Positions 31,335 through 44,719 of a DNA stretch of 64,000 nt are shown here, in pieces (the first letter of the stretch is position 1; every line of letters begins with the position of its first letter). The position numbers and the translations under genes were made by a program. The notes under the pieces are model-generated. The model had not been told where the DNA came from and searched no databases. It saw nothing but the letters and a program-made list of their open reading frames with translations. The stretch is from NCBI GenBank assembly GCA_012295275.1, contig CM022676.1, positions 10,103,586-10,167,585 on the forward strand. The letters run 5' to 3'. Source of the DNA: Chrysomallon squamiferum. Taxonomy: Eukaryota > Mollusca > Gastropoda > Neomphalida > Peltospiridae.

Positions 31335-34300
31335 TTAATATACATATATTTAAAATGGGCTGGAAAAAAGTGCATAGTGTTTTTAAGTGAAATTAAAAGA
31401 AAATATTCAGATATTTTTACACAGACTTATTCATCCACAAATGTTGGATTTTGTTCACCTTTAAGAATACGTATATGCGTCATACATTTCAGTTATGTAT
31501 GAAATGAAATCATGTGTTCACTATAAACTTTTATTCCAATCCCATATATAAGAAAATACAAAAAAATAAAAAACACTTGTATTTTTATTCTCAAATTTAC
31601 TTGTCCATAATGTTAGTTGTCTGCTTACACAAAATCTAAATCACAAGCTGGAAATGTAATTACTGGACATGAAACATAACATGTATTAAGAGGGATGGTT
31701 TTCAAAATAAACATCTTTACAATGGCTAATACTTATTTTTTTATTTTTTCCAAAATATATACATATAGCACAACTCTCTTAACAAGTATTTATACAACTT
31801 AACATATTTTCCAAAATGTACAGATAATTTATTTTTAGTTGATATCTTTGCAGTAGAAAAAAAACGAAAATAAATAATCGTAATAATTAATTAATTTTGA
31901 ACAAATATAACATGCCATATATCTGAACATTTTTGTAATTAAAAATACATGAAACTAAAATATACTATTTATACTGTTTTTGCTCATTTAAAAAATAAAT
32001 CGATCGATCAGTTATAACATTCAAGCATACTTTCTCTAAGAATGATGAGATTATTTCTGTGTTTTAACTTTTTTTGTGTGTATATAAATATATATCTAAA
32101 AAGCCAAAGGGAAGAAAAACTTAAAAATAAAACATCCTTGTTTCTTTTATAAAACACGATAAGTCAATATTAAATAAAATTGCTATGATACACTATATGC
32201 AGCTCAACATTTTAATCATTTTTTTCCTGTAAGGATGAGAATTAAAACAAATTGTAATTAACAAACTGTCATTAAAACATTTTGCTACAATACATATAAA
32301 AATATATACATGATATGGGGTGTATATGTTCACTCGCACACTTATGCAGTATTGTCTTAATTTCTGACTAAGAATGACCACATTTAACTTGATATAAAAT
32401 TTAAAACAAATGTCTGTAATACTACATTAAAAGTGAAAAGTCAATAGACTGATTTAAGTGCTGGGATGTAATAAAGATTTTGAGTAACAATTTGTGTAAC
32501 ATCTGAGGTCCCATTACACAATGTTTCTCTAGCTAATGTCTAAATACAACTGTGTATATCCAGATAAAATATTTAAATATTTAATGCTAAGAGCAGTAAG
32601 TTCAATTACTGAAGAAAAATTAAAATAAATATATTCCTGTGTTTATAAGCTGCTCAGAAAGATAAAATTTTGAAGTTTATTCATTTTAGCACACCAGGAT
32701 ATTAAAATAAGATTATTTCTAAAGAAGATTTATAATTTTTCTTTGGTCCTTTCTTTAAAAAACTATTAATAAATTTAGAATTAAATAATTAAAAATAACA
32801 AATTTTACTAGTAAAAACTATAACACATCAAATAACAAATAAATAACAAAACAAAGCTGTAAATAATTAACAAATATGTTTTGTTTTCCATCCTATAACA
32901 AAACAATATGCAAATATTTTTCTCTTGAGATCACTGTTTGGTTTGTAAATATATTTACCAGCATTACTGTGGTAAATGAAATAAAATAAATAAAGTAATA
33001 ACATAGCAATTACAACCATTCAACATATAAAAATATATATATTCTTAGATGTTTTAACATCAAGTAATATTTATTTATTTTATTTTTTTTTCTATTTATC
33101 CAATATTTCAATTTTGCTTTTTGTTCACTGAAAAAAAAATAACCTGTCACCAGCTTATAAGAAAAAAATGTTGATTTTCTATCTTTATTTAAAATGTATT
33201 AGAAGCTAGAATTCAATGAAGCTGGAATAGATAAACCTTTTAAACTTTAATTTAAATTTGTTTAGTCTTTTTTCACAATCATTTTCAATAATTATAACAG
33301 CAATTAAGAATTATGTTTATTTATTACTAAAAATGATTCGAGATGGTATTCATTATTAAAAACAAACATACTGTATTGGAAAGTTAAAAAGGTTATACTG
33401 TAACCCAATTTACAATTATCAATCATTTTGTTTACATTCATTGCACAGAGTTTTATTATAAGCGAAGCAACAAATAATAATATATTTTCACAACGCTATA
33501 ATTTAAACCACTCAGTTGTATTTAACAGGTCTAGTTTAATTTTATTTTTAAATGAATATATTGTGTGATTGAAATATATTTTCTTTTTTTTCTTAATTTT
33601 TTTTTTTTAACTACTAAACTTATGTTTCATAACAACATTATTTATTTTTGTACCTCACATCACATCATAATTTTAATTTTAGATTGGCAATGAAAACAGT
33701 AAATACTATTTAATCATAATATGACTGTATAAAACAAAATATTGCTTTATTTTAGAATTTGTTAGGCAGAAAGTTGAAAAAAATCAATCAGTCAAAGTGG
33801 ATACTTTATAAACTGTCAGTCTAATATTAAATTATTAAAAAATATTGATTTTTAAATTGTGAATATAACAATTTTATATGATTATATACAGATTTTGTTT
33901 TATACTTTTTTTTAAATAATATATATTATGATATAATATTATTTATTTTCATATTATTAGTCTAACATAAAATGATTAAATAATATGATCAAGGAAAGAA
34001 TTTTAATTCAAGGCAAGGCAAATGTGCCTTGGGTTTAATCAGAAATGTTAAGACACCAAGGCAAACATTTCCTTCAAAGTTGAGGGAGCAAGATAATAAA
34101 AATGTTATCAAGTTTTTCACAGAAGCAATTGATGGTTTTGCTACTGAAGGACTACGACTAACTGTGACATGAATTCATATTCATATTTATAAAAACAAAT
34201 TACCAGTGTGGAAATGGGTCAGTGTCATTTCTTAAAGGTGAAGACTTGCTTTTTGGATTGAAGAACAAAATTAACACTTCAATTAAATTAGGCCCGTTAC

Positions 34301-35800
34301 CTGGATGTTAAGTCAATGGCTGAATTAATATCCATGTAAGTCATCCCAAGACACAAGAGGAAAGGAAAAATTGATGAGACAATGGTGTAAGTGGCTAGCT
34401 TTGTGAACATACAAGTCTTCATTGTCAGTGTACTTGAACATGTTTAAAAAAATAGCAGCTTTCTATTTATTTTTCATAAACATTTTTGGATATAGGTTTT
34501 AATTTTTAATGTCTAGCCTACCTAAAATGTAATGTTACTGCACCACTTGCTAATGGCTTGCTGAATATTAACTCCAGATACTCATAGATACACCATTTCT
34601 TCTTCAAAACAATTCAGAAAACAGACCCATGTGCATGATAATTAATATAAACACAAACTTAACACAGCCTCCGAATAGACCAGTCATATCACACATTATG
34701 ATAATTATGCCACAATGTGAACTGAGTGCCATCTTTTCTCAATTGTGTAATGCAGTAATGATCAAATATCAAACATTTTTATGGAGTGATGGCATGATTA
34801 CCACATCATGTAAATAGGAGTTATCATTAGCCTATTAGTATTAACATGATTTGGAGTTAATATTCTGCAGGGGTCAGCCTTGGGAAGTGCATTAATCAAG
34901 TGATTTTGATTAACAGCTGTATTATGGCCAATAAGTAATCAAAACTATGTTTATCTGACTCACTCGTACATGAAAAATCTCAATAGCTTTGCGGCTACCA
35001 AGCTTAGTGTGCTATTTGTGGGTTTTTTAAAATTTTCTCTTACTGAAGCATTTCTAGTTTAAGCAAATAGATTAAAATAATTCATATAATGCAGACTTAA
35101 TTTTTATCTTACATGGTCAATGAATCAATGATATTTACTGGAAGGGCATGGAGACAAATCAGAAAGGGCAGCCAGAGTGTTTTACTGATGTGAAGATTAT
35201 CCAAATTTTAAGGCATGAAGGCAAGTATGGAGGACACTTGCCATCGGTGCCATGGTAAAATTTGAACCATTTATGATATATATATATATATATTTACACT
35301 GGCAACCTAAAACATCAAAGGATGTATTTAGTTTAATACTACATCCTAACATTATTTACTTTTATCTATCAATGCAAGATATAATAACAGTAATGAGTTT
35401 CATACTGTCAATTTAACAAATATTAAAAAGTAATTAATTTTGTACTGTTAATACAACAGTATTAAGTTTTATACTGCAAAACAAAAATATTATTAAGCAG
35501 TATTTATCTTTATATTCCTCCTCTGACACTCTGAATGATCAGAGTTGTCAAATCATTTTACAATCATTTTGAATAAATGAATATTCATTCAAGAACACCA
35601 ACACCTTTTCCTGTTAACAGTCATTTGGTGCGAAGCACAAGGTAAGTGTAAAGTTGTGATTATTTATAATTCTGTCATCATCACTGAGTCTTACATATAA
35701 TAATTTTTCAATCTTCATATCAAATCCAGGATGATCTAGAACCTACAGTGTCACATTTTAAAACAGCAATTTTATCATACTTCATCACCATTCGGTACAA
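30060..35800. other. convergence zone between genes B and C, no gene seen
   Basis: AT-rich, with (TC)n at 31276-31318 and short TA arrays. Left part probably gene B 3' UTR, right part gene C 3' UTR (both point here). Two copies of an AATAATGTTAAxCTTGAAAATTATTG block occur near 30733 and 30951. No coding exon pairs found on either strand. Confidence 0.5.
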
Positions 35801-35825
35801 ATCCAGCATTCTGATACTAATTTGT

Positions 35826-35890
35826 TTAATCGTCATCGTCATCCCAGTCAGGAGTTTCAGGTTTAGGTTTAGTTTCAAAATATTGTCTAC
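35826..35890 (-). CDS. gene C last exon: acidic tail
   Basis: Acceptor GCTGTTTCAG. Joins the transmembrane exon in frame and reads CRQYFETKPKPETPDWDDDD-D then TAA. The Pro/Thr-rich then acidic tail has one tyrosine but no clear ITIM (the residue at +3 is Thr). Confidence 0.75.
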
Positions 35891-36959
35891 CTGAAACAGC
35901 AGAAAAATAAGACATACCATTTCATTTTGTATGTCAGAAATCTACAATTTCATTGTGTGTGTAAGTTTTAAAAGCAGTCCCAGGTTTATAACAACATCAA
36001 CATATAAAATAACTTTAATAAGAGATTATGAACTGTACTTACTTTAATAATTTCCCCCCTCCAGTTCACAACTATCAAATCCTGGACCAACATAATTTTT
36101 CACATAGGTCACTGAAGAAAAAATATTAATGATGAACTTTAGTTCGTTATTAGACATTTAAAATTTTGAATTTAATATGTGGCTATTCTTTTTTAAATAT
36201 ATACGTTCTCATGTTAATCAAATACATTAATTTCTGATACACCAGTTAGGGAGCACTGATATAAATGTGAAACAATGTAATTGATGTTTCAAGAGGTTTT
36301 AATACATTTAATATGTGGATACTGTTTTCAAAAATATACCTTTCCATGTTAACTTTACATTGATTGGTTAGGGAGCAGTGGCTTTAATGGGAAACAGTCT
36401 AAAGGATGGTCCAAGAGATTTAATAGCCTTAATATATGGCTACTCTTTATATATTTATATATATACATTATATATACTGTTTCTCAAATTAACCTGGAAT
36501 GCAAATAAATTGATGTCTTATATACAGGGTTCGTACACTTTGGGCTGTTGAAATTTCCATAACTTTTCCAAAACCATTTCCAAGCCAAGTCGATCACAAC
36601 AAGGTGGGGCTGGGTTTTTTTGAAGTTTTTAGACATGTTTGTTACAGTTAAAAGTTCTGTCTAAGCTGTGTGGTACTCATGTAGGATTACCAGTAATAAA
36701 ACAATGTAATTTATTTTGTAGTTTTAAAATGCAGTTTTATTCTTGTAGTGGACATGACTGTGATGATACATAAAGCAGCTTGCCAGAATGAATACATAGG
36801 TACTGCTTCACAAAACATTAATGTGTTCCTTTCTTCTGATTCAATTAATAACCCACACCTTTAAAATGCCCCAAATCCTATTCCTTATGGATTTATGTCT
36901 GAATTATCAGTTGGGTTTTCTCTCTCAGTTTTATTATTTTACCATTTACATCCTCAATT

Positions 36960-37001
<42 letters not shown>

Positions 37002-39303
37002 CACTCTTCCTGAAATTATTAGATTTAGTCAAATCAATGAGATTTCCTTTTTTCTAAGCAGATTCTGCCAGTTCATCAGCAGATGATTCAATATCTTTTT
37101 CTAACCATGCTTGCTTTGTCTCTAATTCAATACACTGAGTGCACTGAGATGTTTCCCCCTCTATTAGTCACTCTATACCCTAACCCTAAAACGTAAAATA
37201 AAACTAACACTAAGGTCCCCCTCCAGTACACAGACAAAACAGTGAACAATGTTTATTTATATATGTGTACTACAATGAGGTCATTGCACCTTTTTAACTG
37301 ATCACCATATAAATACAATGCTAAAAATTAAAATGTCTGCTGTAATTAAAGCTTTTTAAGCTGAATTTATAACTGTATTGGGATTAAATCTACCATCATT
37401 ACCTACAGTTTATAGAATGGTGTGCTTTATATATGAATTTTATTTTCAATTTCAAATAATGTATAAGCTGCTTCTATAAGTATGATGTATTAATTATGTG
37501 GCATGTCATATAACAAAAGTACAACAACACAATGATAAACACTTATCAGTGTTGTCATCATTTACACTGACCACTGAGTGCTATCACAACAAATCTACTC
37601 TGCCAGTCTGACAGAAGTTTGCAACAAGTATCATCTATTGTTGATAAGTAAAACAGATTTTAAAAAAAACTGGAATACAGGAAACGAAATACAGTAGTTT
37701 TTAGCAATACATGCCTCCCGCTAAAACGGAACCATTTTCTTTGGCTTGGCTATAATGGCACCTGATTATATTGGTTAAAGTGTGTGTTGTGTCAGGGCTA
37801 AATATCGGTGGAAGAAACCAGTTTCTCATACATTTTATTTATGGCTAAGGACATAGTTTTCCATAATTTTTCCATAGCCAAGGTAATAAAACTTGATTTT
37901 CCCAAACTTTTAAGGTCTTGGAAAAAAACTCATCAAATTTTTCAAAAACTTTCAAAGACTTTCCAAAATGTGTACGAACCCTGTATATACCAGTCATGGA
38001 GCAAAGGCATGAATGAGAAACTCTCCATATGGAAGGATATGGAAAGGAATTTTGGTCTGGGTTAGAACTGATTTATAATTGGGGCAGCCTGGTATTGCAA
38101 TGGGACAAATAATTTACTTATTAAGGTGAAGAAACAGTAATTTTTAAAAACAAAACGAGAAAAATAAATCAAATATATTGATCAGAGATTTGATGAAATT
38201 CCATTGAGAATCAGTGATTTGCTTATAAATTTGAAGAAAGAAACAGTAGTTTTTAAAAACAAAAAGAAAAGATGTTCAAAATATATTGATCAGTCATTTG
38301 ATGAAATTCGTTTGAGAACCACTGATTTGCTTATTAATTTGAAGAAACAGTAGATTTAAAAAAAAAAAAATAATAAAAAAAAAATTAAAAAATATATTGA
38401 TCAGACATTTGATGAAATTCCTTTAAAAATCACTGATTTACTTATAAATTTGAAGAAAGAAACAATAATTTTTAAAAACAAAAAGAGAGAAAAAAATATC
38501 AAACTATATTGATCAGACATTTGATGAAATTCCATTGAGAACTATGGATTTACTTGTTAATTTGATGAACCAGTAATTTTAATGTTTCAAATTTAAACAA
38601 AAAGTGAAAAGAATCAATACGACTGATCAAATAATTATTTGATGAAATTACGTGTATTCAGTATTGAATATAGATCCTTAAAGTAATGTTGTACTTACAG
38701 CGTTTATAGACAACTGTGCAAAGCACTGCCAAACAAAGGATTGTGGCTATTATCATGAGAAGCACCAGAGATTCCACTGTTGGTGGCTGAATCAGTGCTG
38801 AAAACCAAGAAAGTTAAAGTAATTTAACAATGTGAAAAACTAAAATAAATAACATACATTATATCTATGTATATATATATATGTGTGTGTTAGGGACTGA
38901 ACTAAAAGCACCAAGCATGATCTAAAGCTACATAAACACCATTAACATGTTTTAGGTTTATTTCTCCTTGTTTAGATGTAAAGTATTTGGGAAATTCCTG
39001 GGATATTAATATATTCCTTAAGGAACCCTGGACAGTAATGGTCTGCCAGTATTGGTCAGTGGTGTGAGGTGTTATCTGTGTGACTGCAGTGAAAGAGAGA
39101 TCAAGAGAGAAGAGAAAATATATGGCATGGGAGAGAGATATTTGGGTCATTTCTCTGTATTATAATTACAATATTTTTTAAGGTTATACTGTTGCTGTTC
39201 ATCATGTTGTACAAGCAGGCAGAGAAAGTACAGATATAATCAAGATTGAACTTGTGTAGTTTTGGTGTGAGGGTGCTTTATGCACCTGGCCACACACACA
39301 TAC

Positions 39304-39342
<39 letters not shown>

Positions 39343-39453
39343 CACACACACACACACACACACAAACATACACACTTATTTTTATTACTGCAAGCTAGGA
39401 AAAGCATTAAAATAACTGAAATACACTTAATGTCCAAAATTATCTATTACAGT

Positions 39454-39488
<35 letters not shown>

Positions 39489-40986
39489 ATAATAATAATT
39501 ACTAAAATATTTAAATAAATAAATAATTAAAAAAAAAAAAAAAAAAAGAAAGAAAGAAAGAAAAAAGAACAACATCAAATATAGCATGATCCCTCAATTT
39601 GTTTTATCACCAATATATCTTAACTCTAACCTGCTTTAATTAATTTCCTTGCAAACACAACTCTGTATATGATTTGGTCTTCTTTATTCCCAGTTTTATT
39701 TTTCAGTTGGCAGCTGTAATTTCCATAATCATCGTCACTGTTAATCCTTACAGACAGTTTGATTCCTGTCTCTTTCAGCGGTTGGTCATCAAATTTCCAC
39801 ACAACCTTTGGTTCTGTTTCTTCTGTTTTTATGTCACAGACCATAGAAGCAGAATAGCCATAGGGTATTTCCATAATCTTCACCCTGGTGTACTTAGCTA
39901 AAACACAATGTCAAACAAATCATAAGGAAATTGAATATATTTACTTGGCTGTAAATACTGAAAATAAATACATATGTATTATTGGTTAGGCTTGTTATTA
40001 AAGTATACCTGCAAATTTTCATGTTATTTTTTATTTGGGTTTTTTGCTGTCCAGTTTTAATTGAAAATATGGTGTAATAGCAAAGAAGTTAAAACAAATT
40101 ATTTTTCAGGAATCATATTTTTTTGTTAATACTGGTGGAAAAGTGCAACTACTAGTCTACCTATAGAGGATGATTTAACAAGTAAAAATGGTAAGAGGGT
40201 AAAATGATGGTGTTCCAGTAATAATAAATTTTATATATTTTATATTTATATATATATCTTGAGAACATAAAATATATTACATGATACAGATAGACAGATA
40301 AATAAATAGATTAAATTTAGCATTAAAATTATTTATATTGATATAATTTGTTAATATGTTACAAAAAAAAGGCTGAATACATTCTTACTGAAGCTATTAC
40401 TTACCTTCGACATCTATTGTAACATTTGTACTTCTTCCCCAAGTGTCAGCAGTCTGAGCAACACAGGAATAAATTCCTTTCTCTTGCACTTTTACTCTTT
40501 TTATTACCAGTGTAGCGTTTTCATTATTAAATCTTATTTTGACTCGTATGCGTGTTGGTTTTACGAGAACTCCATCTCGAAAACAGACTACCTTGATTAT
40601 TTCATCTATTGTTTCTATATTAAACTTTAACTCCACTCTTTGTCCTTTATAGGTAACTATATTGTTAGTCTGTGGTTTTATCAATGGACGTTCTAGTGTA
40701 CAAATATAGGAATACCTTTTATTAGAATAATTATATACTTACATGCATATATATATGTGTATGTGTGTGTGTGTGTGTGTGTGTGTTTATAATTATACAA
40801 AAATAAAGAGAAAGTGAGAGATTAAAACTGACTCAGAATAAAAGTGAATGAAAATACACATTTGTAACTTGCAAACAAATACCTAAATAAATGTCCAACC
40901 AAAATAATGCTATTTTCTACATGGAAATTATCTCAATATTTTTAATAAATATTACTGTATATATAATGTGTTTAAAGTACTTTTTA

Positions 40987-41029
<43 letters not shown>

Positions 41030-42739
41030 TTTTTCTAAATTTCATTGTTTTTTGTAATTTTTAACTAGTTTTTGTTTTCAATTTCATTCCTTCCCATGCA
41101 AAAAATTCTCAAGAAAATGATGCAGTTTGATTTTAAAAATAAAGTAATGATAAGCATTAGAGCTAATGTTTTCTCAGTCTTCTGATTAATAATAATAATA
41201 ATAATAATAATAATGTTAGATTACAGAGAACACAGAAACTTGTCCTCTCTTTTAAGCTATCATCTAAACTATGTCACACATTTGTGAATGGAGAGTATTC
41301 TTAAACATATCAAAACATTTCCACCAAGGCAAATATTATGATTTTATAAATTTTATTTACCATAACACACACACACACGACACATCCAGAACCACACACA
41401 TATTCACACATTATACATATACAATGCACGTGCATAAAAGAAAAGGAACCAGGCAGATGAGAATGGTATAAAGATATTGAACTATCAAAAGTATCCATCA
41501 CCATTATTTTTTTTCAGAATATAATATCAGTCACATACTGAAGGCCAAAAAAGTTTACATAATGCCCCTTGACCGTAACAGTTATTTCACTGAATCAAAA
41601 AATTCAGATGAAGTAAAAATAAATGTCAAAAAGTTCATTTTTGGACTATCTTTAATGACTCTACTTTACTATAAACCTACAGAATCACCAGTGTATGAAT
41701 ACATCATATCCATTTTCAGTGATCAAGTACAATGCCTGGGTATATCTACATCTACAACTGTTTTGTTAACTGATGGTAATAGCCAACTTCAAAGCTAGGA
41801 CATTAATATTAAGAGTAATCTACTGTCAGATATTCAGTTTTCATACAGTAATAGGACATAGTGAAGTAAGCTGCCATTGTTATAATGGATTAACACACAC
41901 ACACACACACATGAACATATATTTTTCAAAAACCAGATGTGAAATTCCATATATTAAATGTTGTATAAGTCCCACATTAAACATATTTGAAGTGAATGAA
42001 ATCACATTAATATAAATATTTAATACCTAAAGATAGATATTATCATGACAACCAGGTTTGGGTTATCAAATATCACAGCAAAATGTATAAATATTTAGTT
42101 TGTTTGTTTGTCTGTTTTGTTTTTAATTTATTAAATACTGCTTGTTTATTTGTTTGGATTTTTATTTTATTTTATTTTTTTTTTTTTTCATTAAAGAACA
42201 GAAATAAAAAATAATTACCTATCATTCTTATTATCTTTTTATCTGCAATCCAGTGGTTATCCCTTGTTGGATGTGACATGTAACAATAAAGATCAGAACC
42301 TACATCCATGTGGGTGAACTCCTTTTCATAATAAATGGTCACATTATAGGTTTTGTTATCATAACGAACATCCTTATAGGTTTCAGGAATGCTTTGAGTA
42401 CCAAACATCCAAAACAGCAAAGGGATAGGATTTGCATCTACCACTGCACAAGCCAGAGTGGTGTTCTCTTTAAGTAAGACAGCTGTAGTTACTATGTCAG
42501 GCTTTTGTGGTCTTACTATTGGGAAAAAGACACAAAAACAACATTTAGATGTGAGTAATAAAACTAATATTTTATCTATTATTATTATTAATAATAATGA
42601 TGATGATGATGATGATGATGATGATATGATGATGATGATGATCTAATACTGAATATAATAATAAATATAATAATGATAATTTATTTTCTTATGTTAAATA
42701 TTAAATAAAATGAAAATATTACTAAAAATAATACTCATC

Positions 42740-42781
<42 letters not shown>

Positions 42782-43864
42782 TCAATAATAATAATATTTA
42801 TATTGTTATAATCAATATTTAAAAAAAAAAAAAAAATTAATAATAATAAAATGCCAGATCAATTAAGATAATAAAAAACATTAGATTAAATCAGTTGAGC
42901 ACGCACTGGAACAACTGTTTCAGAAATTACAATTTAATTCACTCCTGTTTTTATAACACACAAAAGTAAAGAAATATCTGAAGGTGTGAAAAAATGGATT
43001 TTTGCATTTCAGATAATTGTACGTACAATGTTTCTTTTCAAACTACTCACCAAAAGTAAAAGGAAGCCACTTGCTTTCGTTAATCTTTCCTTTGTGTTTT
43101 GCGATACATTTGTAAGGAGTGTATTTGTGCATTTCACGTGTTCCCATGAACTCTAACCTTGCCGATGAAACAAACATATTGTTCGTTGTGTTAACTGAAG
43201 CATATTGAACCTTCAGTGCAGCGTTAGGATTTTTAATATCAATCCATTTCAGAGTAGCTGCTGATCCCCATACTGATACAGAACAAACAGCATAGCCAGG
43301 TTCCCCTTCAACAAGCCTGGGGACTGATATCGTGGGTTTGTACACTGAAAAGTTAATACTTGATTATTGTGACAGAATTAAAAAAAAAAAAGGAAAAAAA
43401 AAGGCATAAAAATAATGTTTTTAAAATATAAATATTGATACCTATTATGGTTCTGGGTAGAATATATGAAATAAGTTAGTGAAAGAAAAAAGAAGAAATA
43501 GGGAATATGAACATAGTTTGTGTAAGAAAATAATTATTGACAAGTAATAAATAAATAAATATCTTTTTGTCTTAGATTATTTATAATTTAGATAATACAT
43601 CACTAATGTGTATAATTTGTTGAGATTTAAGAAAACAACATTTAAAATAATATACATTTTATATAGCAAAAACCAAAATGTCATCTAAATAATATCAGCA
43701 AGTAAAAATTACTTTTATTTTGTTTTACAAAGATATAAAATTAAATGAAATCATATACAAGAAACATACTCACATATTTTGGGGTCATGTAGAGCTTGCA
43801 CTTGCGTACAAAAAAGAAAAATAGTTGCACAGAGAATATTAGTGGTAATACAGGAAACCATCAT
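35826..43864 (-). CDS. IgSF gene C: four-Ig-domain single-pass membrane receptor
   Basis: Exons in transcript order: 43864-43774, 43344-43051, 42515-42219, 40692-40405, 39897-39631, 38797-38699, 35890-35826; all junctions phase 1, 466 residues. Signal peptide (1-27), D1 (to 128), D2 (to 227), D3 (to 323), D4 (to 412), membrane span (about 422-441), tail ending in five Asp. Many sequons. It has one Ig domain fewer than A, B and D. D3 is atypical (see that exon). Tail exons may be used alternatively through 36111-36044. A surface receptor of the same family as A, B and D by its D1 motif, exon phases and D1+D2 length; not recognised by name. No breaks. Confidence 0.83.
36044..36111 (-). CDS. gene C optional tail exon
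   Basis: Acceptor TTTTCTTCAG. Entered from the transmembrane exon, it reads LTYVKNYVGPGFDSCELEGG then NY and TAA. Alternatively a donor T|GTGAAC at 36069 would make a 42-base in-frame insert before the acidic tail exon. Either is consistent with phase 1. Confidence 0.45.
36525..37983. mobile_element. non-autonomous DNA transposon with 14-bp terminal inverted repeats
   Basis: Begins CAGGGTTCGTACAC (36525-36538) and ends with its exact reverse complement (37970-37983). Both sides are flanked by TATATA, a candidate target-site duplication. Subterminal regions are rich in TTTTCCA/TGGAAAA words in inverted orientation. Interior has a poly-T tract (36966-37002) and no transposase. Superfamily not settled. 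It lies in the gene C intron before the tail exons. Confidence 0.75.
38129..38655. repeat. about 105-bp tandem repeat, five units, gene C intron
   Basis: Each unit has a GAAACAGTA block, a poly-A/AAAACAAAA block and TATTGATCAGACATTTGATG-AAATTCC. It ends about 45 bases before the transmembrane exon donor. Confidence 0.88.
38699..38797 (-). CDS. gene C transmembrane exon
   Basis: Acceptor GGTTTTCAG, donor T|GTAAGT. ALIQPPTVES then LVLLMIIATILCLAVLCTVV and YKR. No charged residue in the span, unlike genes A and B. Confidence 0.9.
39294..39364. repeat. (CA)n microsatellite
   Basis: Impure CA array in the gene C intron; poly-A tracts at 39455-39486 and 39531-39547 follow. Confidence 0.93.
39631..39897 (-). 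CDS. gene C exon 5: Ig domain 4
   Basis: Acceptor GTGTTTTAG, donor G|GTTAGA. ASMVCDI, VVWKFDD, DDDYGNYSCQL; sequons NYS and NKT. Confidence 0.92.
40405..40692 (-). CDS. gene C exon 4: Ig domain 3, atypical core
   Basis: Acceptor TACACTAG, donor G|GTAAGT. The strand-B Cys is Phe (VELKFNI) and the strand-C Trp is replaced by Cys (KVVCFRDG), while strand F keeps GIYSCVA. So a normal B-F disulphide cannot form. Sequons NAT and NVT. Confidence 0.87.
42219..42515 (-). CDS. gene C exon 3: Ig domain 2
   Basis: Acceptor TTCCCAATAG, donor G|GTAATT. TTLACAV, LLFWMFG, SDLYCYM; sequons NTT, NKT and NVT. The frame is open upstream of the first Met. Confidence 0.9.
42593..42645. repeat. (GAT)n microsatellite, with (AAT)n at 42741-42800
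   Basis: Seen directly in gene C intron 2. Confidence 0.92.
43051..43344 (-). CDS. gene C exon 2: Ig domain 1
   Basis: Acceptor AACTTTTCAG, donor G|GTGAGT. YAVCSVS, LKWIDIKNP, GTREMHKYTPYKC: the family D1 pattern. Sequons NTT and NES. Exon 1 plus exon 2 total 385 coding bases, exactly the size of gene A exon 1. Confidence 0.9.
43774..43864 (-). CDS. gene C exon 1: signal peptide
   Basis: Starts at the first of two ATGs. MMVSCITTNILCATIFLFCT then QVQA, a good leader with a plausible cut after Ala. Donor T|GTGAGT. A 5' UTR part extends to an acceptor (TATGTTTCAG) at 43959. Confidence 0.85.
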
Positions 43865-43968
43865 TTCTTACTAGATAATCATAATTTTCACAGTGTATTT
43901 AATTAAAAATCATGATTAACCGACTTTTTCATGAAGTTATTCAACATCCCATTTTTGTCCTGAAACAT

Positions 43969-44001
<33 letters not shown>

Positions 44002-44582
44002 TTGATGTTTATTTATACAAAAAACAAAACCATCATTTATTCAATACAATTTTCAGTTTTAAGAATCAAAAAGACATTTTAAGTTTAAATCGGATAATAA
44101 AAATAAACTAGTTGTTTTAAAATAAACCTATTAAAAGAAATAATAAAAACAATAAAATAATCTTCACAGCAGTGCAATAATTGATTTCAATAGGTCTACC
44201 AACTTTGTAAAAATGCAAATAGTATTTAAAAATTTAATATTCTAAAATATATAAAAATATAAACACACACACACATAATATTTTATTATTTGCTTTCAAT
44301 TATTCGATTTTTCAATGCCATTTTATAATCTTACCAATCATTAAAACATTAACAATCACCTGCTAATGAATGATCATCACATTTATCTTTTTCATCTAGG
44401 TCACTAAAGAATTTAATTTCCACGAAAATGTATCCAGAAATCACACAGAGGTCGTAATAAATTCACTTAAAGAATACTGAATGATAAATACAAACGTTAT
44501 CAATTTTTCATTCTAAATATTTCGATGGTTTGAGCATTTATATATATATATAACTAAGCAAGTGTCTGCTTACTTCCATGGA

Positions 44583-44640
44583 TGACGTCATCATTACCTC
44601 CAATATTTCAGCAGACTACTTACCAAGCTCTCGCGCCAAA
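44583..44640 (-). promoter_or_regulatory. gene C promoter/first non-coding exon: CRE and GGCGCG element
   Basis: On the gene strand, TTTGGCGCGA (44640-44631, E2F-like) is followed by a textbook donor GCTTG|GTAAGT (exon end 44624) and then, 41 bases on, the palindrome TGACGTCA (44590-44583). This marks an untranslated first exon about 0.7 kb before the coding start. Confidence 0.5.
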
Positions 44641-44719
44641 CGAGAATACTCGATATCATATATGTGCTGATGAGAACCAGTCCATACATCTTTGTCTTTT
44701 CCAGCAGACCAAACATCAC

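Noticed and set aside
37808-38065. 85-residue open frame
   Set aside because: It covers the right end of the DNA transposon at 36525-37983; not a host gene.
38129-38655. Regularly spaced repeats that could suggest a CRISPR array
   Set aside because: Units are diverged tandem copies with no unique spacers, in an animal genome.
41562-41798. 78-residue open frame of normal-looking composition
   Set aside because: Inside a gene C intron on the opposite strand, with no homology recognised and no splice partners. Left out for lack of support.
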